NCBI GenBank assembly: GCA_041287425.1
Contig: JBEULG010000040.1
Location: 67,583-131,582, forward strand
DNA from: JAFGSI01 sp041287425
Lineage (GTDB): Bacteria; Chloroflexota; Anaerolineae; Anaerolineales; Villigracilaceae
DNA length: 64,000 nucleotides
Direction of reading: 5' to 3'
Positions within the stretch are counted from its first letter, which is position 1; every line of letters starts with the position of its first letter. This document shows, piece by piece, positions 60,943 to 64,000 of this stretch. The notes below the pieces were generated by a model. The model had not been told where the DNA came from. It did not search any database and saw nothing but the letters and a program-made list of their open reading frames with translations. The position numbers and the translations under genes are program-made.

Positions 60943-60948
60943 TAACCC

Positions 60949-62481
60949 ATGCTTGCCCGTGTGTATTCCTGTGCCGTCATTGGCCTGGACGGGGTGGTCG
61001 TGGAAGTTGAGGTTGATTACACACAGGGCTTCCCCGGAATGACAGTGGTTGGTCTGCCCGATGCCGCCGTGCAAGAGAGCCGAGAACGCGTCCAGGCGGC
61101 AGTGCGCAATGTGGGGGTGCCCTACCCGCGTAAGCGGCTGGTGGTCAACCTGGCGCCTGCCTCCGTCCGCAAAGAAGGCCCTGCCTACGACTTGCCGATT
61201 GCGGTGGGAGTGTTGATCTACGCCGGCATGTTGCCGCCCGATTGCACCGAAGGAACGATGGTGGTGGGTGAACTTTCGCTGGATGGGACGGTGCGGCATG
61301 CCCGCGGCGTCTTGCCGATGGCGGCCACGGCCCGGGCGGCGGGGTTCAAGCGCATCGTCGTCCCCGAGGTGGATGCGGCCGAAGCGGCGCTCATCCCTGG
61401 CCTGGAGGTCATCCCGGTGGCCTCGCTGTCGGCGCTTTTCTTTCATCTGACGGGGCGCAAAGTCATCCCGCCCTACCCTCGCACGGAGGTCGAAGCGGCG
61501 CCGCTCTTCGTCCCGACCGATTTTGGCGAGGTCAAAGGACAGGAGCATGTCAAGCGGGCGCTGGAGGTGGCCGCGGCGGGCGGACACAACGTCCTGATGA
61601 TCGGCCCGCCGGGAGCCGGCAAGACGCTCCTGGCGCGCGCCCTGCCGGGCATCCTGCCGCAGATGTCGGTCGAAGAGGCGCTGGATGTGACCCGCATCTA
61701 CTCGGTGGCCGACCAACTGCCGGCGGGGACGCCGCTCATCTGCCAGCGACCCTTCCGCGCCCCGCACCACACCATCAGCCACGCCGGCCTGGTCGGCGGC
61801 GGCAACTGGCCGCATCCGGGCGAGATTTCGCTGGCCCACCGCGGCGTCCTTTTCCTGGACGAGTTGCCCGAGTTTGGGACGCGCGTTTTGGAGGTCTTGC
61901 GCCAGCCGCTGGAGGATAAGGTCGTGACCATCAGCCGGGCGCAGGGGTCGCTGACCTTCCCGGCCAACTTTCAACTGGTGGCGGCGATGAATCCTTGCCC
62001 GTGCGGCTATTACGGCGACCCTGTCCGGCCCTGCACCTGCTCGAGTACGGTGGTGACGAAGTACCAGAAACGTCTCTCCGGTCCGCTGCTGGACCGCATC
62101 GACATTCATGTCGAAGTGCCGCGGGTCGAGTACGAGAAACTCTCGGACGACAGGCTGGGGGAATCGAGCGAACGAGTGCGGGAACGAGTGGAGCGGGCGC
62201 GCCAGGTTCAACGCCGCCGCTTCGGCGCCGATGGGCAGCCGTCTGCGCTGACGTGTAATGCCGAGATGCGTCCGGCCGAAATCCGCCGCTACTGCGTCCT
62301 GGACGAGACCGGCCAACGCTTGATGCAGGCAGCGATGAACCAGATGCAGTTGACTGCCCGCGCCTATCACCGCATTTTGAAACTGGCCCGCACGATTGCC
62401 GACCTGGCGGGAAGCGAGTCCATTCAGCCGGCGCACCTGGCCGAGGCGCTCCAATACCGGCCGCGGCTGATGATGGGATGA
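60949..62481 (+). CDS. comM: YifB/ComM-family Mg-chelatase-like AAA+ ATPase
   Basis: Five hundred and ten residues. The N-terminal Lon-like domain has VEVDYTQGFPGMTVVGLPDA and NLAPASVRKEGPAYDLPIA; the AAA+ core has Walker A GPPGAGKT near 219-226 and LFLDELPEF (Walker B). A Cys-rich NPCPCGYYGDPVRPCTC lies between them and the C-terminal Mg-chelatase-type helical domain. ComM is a hexameric helicase that promotes branch migration during natural transformation. It is monocistronic. Confidence 0.93.
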   Translation: MLARVYSCAVIGLDGVVVEVEVDYTQGFPGMTVVGLPDAAVQESRERVQAAVRNVGVPYPRKRLVVNLAPASVRKEGPAYDLPIAVGVLIYAGMLPPDCTEGTMVVGELSLDGTVRHARGVLPMAATARAAGFKRIVVPEVDAAEAALIPGLEVIPVASLSALFFHLTGRKVIPPYPRTEVEAAPLFVPTDFGEVKGQEHVKRALEVAAAGGHNVLMIGPPGAGKTLLARALPGILPQMSVEEALDVTRIYSVADQLPAGTPLICQRPFRAPHHTISHAGLVGGGNWPHPGEISLAHRGVLFLDELPEFGTRVLEVLRQPLEDKVVTISRAQGSLTFPANFQLVAAMNPCPCGYYGDPVRPCTCSSTVVTKYQKRLSGPLLDRIDIHVEVPRVEYEKLSDDRLGESSERVRERVERARQVQRRRFGADGQPSALTCNAEMRPAEIRRYCVLDETGQRLMQAAMNQMQLTARAYHRILKLARTIADLAGSESIQPAHLAEALQYRPRLMMG

Positions 62482-62512
62482 GGCCGGCCCGAATCGCCCG
62501 GATGGGAAAGAG

Positions 62513-62902
62513 TCACGCCGACGATTCCAACTTGATTTCCTGTTCGCTCTCCCACAGCCCATGAATGTTGCACATGGCCAGGGCGTGGAAGACGCCGGGC
62601 TTGTTGATTTTGACCGTTACGGTCAGTTGAGGCTCGGTGTAGACCGGCCCGGTATTGGCGCCCGCCACCGCCTCGCCGTGGGCGCTGAAGGCGAAGTGAC
62701 CGACCTGATGGGGAAATTTGCCGCCCTCGGGGTGGAAGTACAGGTCAATCCAGGTGATGTGATGCTCGGTGGTATTGGGGTGCGGGATTTCTTTGCCGAT
62801 GCTGACCCGCACCTGGAACGGCTCGCCCGCCGTCACCTGGGCCGGGGCTTCGATCACCGGCATGTGTTTTTCCTTCTTCCAGTCATCTTTCTGAATGTAC
62901 AT
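62513..62902 (-). CDS. Class II superoxide reductase (neelaredoxin type)
   Basis: One hundred and twenty-nine residues. The iron site is complete: Glu11-Lys12-His13 (EKHMP), His41 and His47 (IPHPNTTEHH), Cys111 and His114 (CNIHGLWE). There is no N-terminal desulforedoxin domain, hence class II. It reduces superoxide to peroxide without producing oxygen, a common defence in anaerobes. It is divergent from korDA, whose oxygen-sensitive Fe-S enzyme it may protect. Confidence 0.93.
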   Translation of the reverse strand: MYIQKDDWKKEKHMPVIEAPAQVTAGEPFQVRVSIGKEIPHPNTTEHHITWIDLYFHPEGGKFPHQVGHFAFSAHGEAVAGANTGPVYTEPQLTVTVKINKPGVFHALAMCNIHGLWESEQEIKLESSA

Positions 62903-63080
62903 GGCGTCACCTCCTCATTAGGATTATACCTATCTCTCTGCCCGCCGGGGAAGGCGGGGATGGATGTTACCTGAGAATTAGGAATTTTATCGTCTGGCAG
63001 GCGGAAGGAAATTCGGCTACAATCAGGCTGAATATTATCCATAATTGTTTGGAGAAAATTTCGCCTAGGAAAGGTTCTTC

Positions 63081-63347
63081 ATGCCTGACACATCTGCTGT
63101 TTCGACCCAGGCACAGAGCGCGCCGCCGGCAGCCGCGCCGCGCAAAGGCCCGCGTGGCGAGGTGACCATTTATGCCAAGTGGTGCAAAGGTTGCCATATC
63201 TGCGTTGAGTTCTGCCCGACCAAAGTATTGGCGATGGAAGCGGATGAGGACTATCCGCGCGTCGTCGCGCCGGAGAAATGCACCGCCTGCCACTTCTGCG
63301 ACACGCATTGCCCCGACCTGGCCATCGTGGTGCGGAGACTGGAGTAG
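63081..63347 (+). CDS. korD: Ferredoxin-like delta subunit of 2-oxoacid:ferredoxin oxidoreductase
   Basis: Eighty-eight residues; ribosome site AGGAAAGG; TACAAT (63018-63023) is a possible -10. An Ala/Pro-rich start precedes two [4Fe-4S] motifs, CKGCHICVEFCP and CTACHFCDTHCP. It transfers electrons from the catalytic subunits to ferredoxin. It is followed after 9 nt by the alpha subunit. Confidence 0.88.
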   Translation: MPDTSAVSTQAQSAPPAAAPRKGPRGEVTIYAKWCKGCHICVEFCPTKVLAMEADEDYPRVVAPEKCTACHFCDTHCPDLAIVVRRLE

Positions 63348-63356
63348 GAGGCTGGC

Positions 63357-64000
63357 ATGACCGTCCAACTGATGCAAGGCAACGAGGCCATCGGCTGGGG
63401 CGCGATTGCGGCCGGCTGCCGATTCTACGCCGGTTACCCCATCACCCCTTCCACCGAGGTCGCCGAAATCCTCTCCCGCGAACTGCCCAAAGTAGGCGGC
63501 AAATTCATCCAAATGGAGGATGAAATCGCCAGCATGGCGGCCATCATCGGGGCGCGGCTGGGAGGTTTGAAATCCATGACCGCGACCAGCGGCCCCGGCT
63601 TCTCGCTGATGCAGGAAAACATCGGCTACGCCGCCATTGCCGAAATCCCCTGCGTGGTGGTGGACGTTCAGCGCCTCGGCCCCTCGACCGGCCAGCCGAC
63701 CGCGCCCTCGCAGGGCGACGTGATGCAGGCCCGCTGGGGGACGCATGGCGACCACCCGATCATCGCCCTGGCGCCCGTCTCGGTGCGTCAGGCCTTTGAT
63801 CTGACGGTCACCGCCTTCGATATGTCTGAGCGCTATCGCACGCCGGTCATCTTGTTGACCGACGAAGTGGTCGGTCACATGCGCGAGCCGGTCGAATTGC
63901 CGGATTTCAGCACGATAAGCGTTTTCGAACACCGCGTGAACGAACCGCCGCAGGAATACAAAGCCTTCCGCAACACCGCCGACGGTGTCCCGCCGCTGGT
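63357..64000 (+). CDS. korA: 2-oxoacid:ferredoxin oxidoreductase alpha subunit (partial, runs off right edge)
   Basis: The first 214 codons from ATG 63357 are open to the window end. Visible motifs are MQGNEAIGWGAIAAGCRFYA, GYPITPSTEVAE, QMEDEIASMAAIIGA, TSGPGFSLMQE and RLGPSTGQPT, the N-terminal pyruvate/2-oxoglutarate ferredoxin oxidoreductase domain. The order delta-alpha fits KorDAB(C) operons; 2-oxoglutarate is more likely than pyruvate, but branched-chain acids are not excluded. The beta subunit should lie beyond 64000. Confidence 0.9.
   Translation, partial: MTVQLMQGNEAIGWGAIAAGCRFYAGYPITPSTEVAEILSRELPKVGGKFIQMEDEIASMAAIIGARLGGLKSMTATSGPGFSLMQENIGYAAIAEIPCVVVDVQRLGPSTGQPTAPSQGDVMQARWGTHGDHPIIALAPVSVRQAFDLTVTAFDMSERYRTPVILLTDEVVGHMREPVELPDFSTISVFEHRVNEPPQEYKAFRNTADGVPPL

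Overview
The window looks like a chromosomal segment of a GC-rich, anaerobic or facultatively anaerobic bacterium, most likely a member of the Chloroflexota (Anaerolineae-like). This is inference from gene content and style: a TIGR03663/Agl23-like membrane glycosyltransferase fused to NHL repeats, DUF3048 and SUMF1-like lipoproteins, many STAND/TPR proteins, HdrA/Flx-type electron-transfer genes, a class II superoxide reductase and 2-oxoacid:ferredoxin oxidoreductase. No rRNA, tRNA, CRISPR array or intact insertion sequence was recognised.

Layout. (1) 1-566 is the start of a minus-strand membrane/coiled-coil protein. Divergent from it, behind a clear promoter, is a plus-strand run of six genes (1009-13547): a two-TM protein, three stand-alone P-loop ATPases (one with a C-terminal winged helix) and two ~1,020-residue STAND-type ATPases with TPR tails. 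I recognise no described system with this composition; it is one of two leading candidates for something new. (2) 13791-15383 encodes a radical SAM/SPASM protein whose own N-terminus carries repeated acidic-Cys-Ala-Cys motifs, as if RiPP-like substrate repeats were fused to the maturase; this is the second leading candidate. (3) 15501-27933 is mostly housekeeping: a beta-hydroxyacid dehydrogenase, a YitT protein, a minus-strand dtxR-era-yhhN group, the divergent iron-uptake genes ftr1-feoA-feoB-feoC sharing a DtxR-type palindrome with dtxR, ogt, and a plus-strand group (HD protein, prephenate-dehydrogenase-like, GIY-YIG, DUF951, MGDG-synthase-like). (4) 28418-33192 holds two secreted lipoproteins. 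(5) 33341-41987 is a tightly overlapping five-gene operon for an HdrA/MvhD/Flx-type flavin-based electron-transfer complex with two HdrA proteins and no HdrB or HdrC gene, preceded by a CRP/FNR-like palindrome. (6) 42136-51484 holds a ParB-like/UspA fusion, pfkA, a DUF3048 lipoprotein, small membrane proteins, a DUF402 protein, an orphan ABC ATPase, an XRE-cupin regulator and a tri-haem cytochrome. (7) 51537-64000 holds the Agl23-NHL protein, an oxidoreductase, a divergent glyoxylate reductase/glycerate kinase pair, comM, superoxide reductase and the start of korDA.

Cross-cutting signals. A dispersed family of composite hairpins with compensatory changes occurs at three loci and, at one of them, separates a truncated 5' copy of feoC from intact feoC. 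Five genes have a -10 hexamer 6-8 nt before the start codon and no Shine-Dalgarno, suggesting leaderless transcripts. The first two genes of the ATPase operon and its last gene look more AT-rich than the rest of the window (judged by eye).
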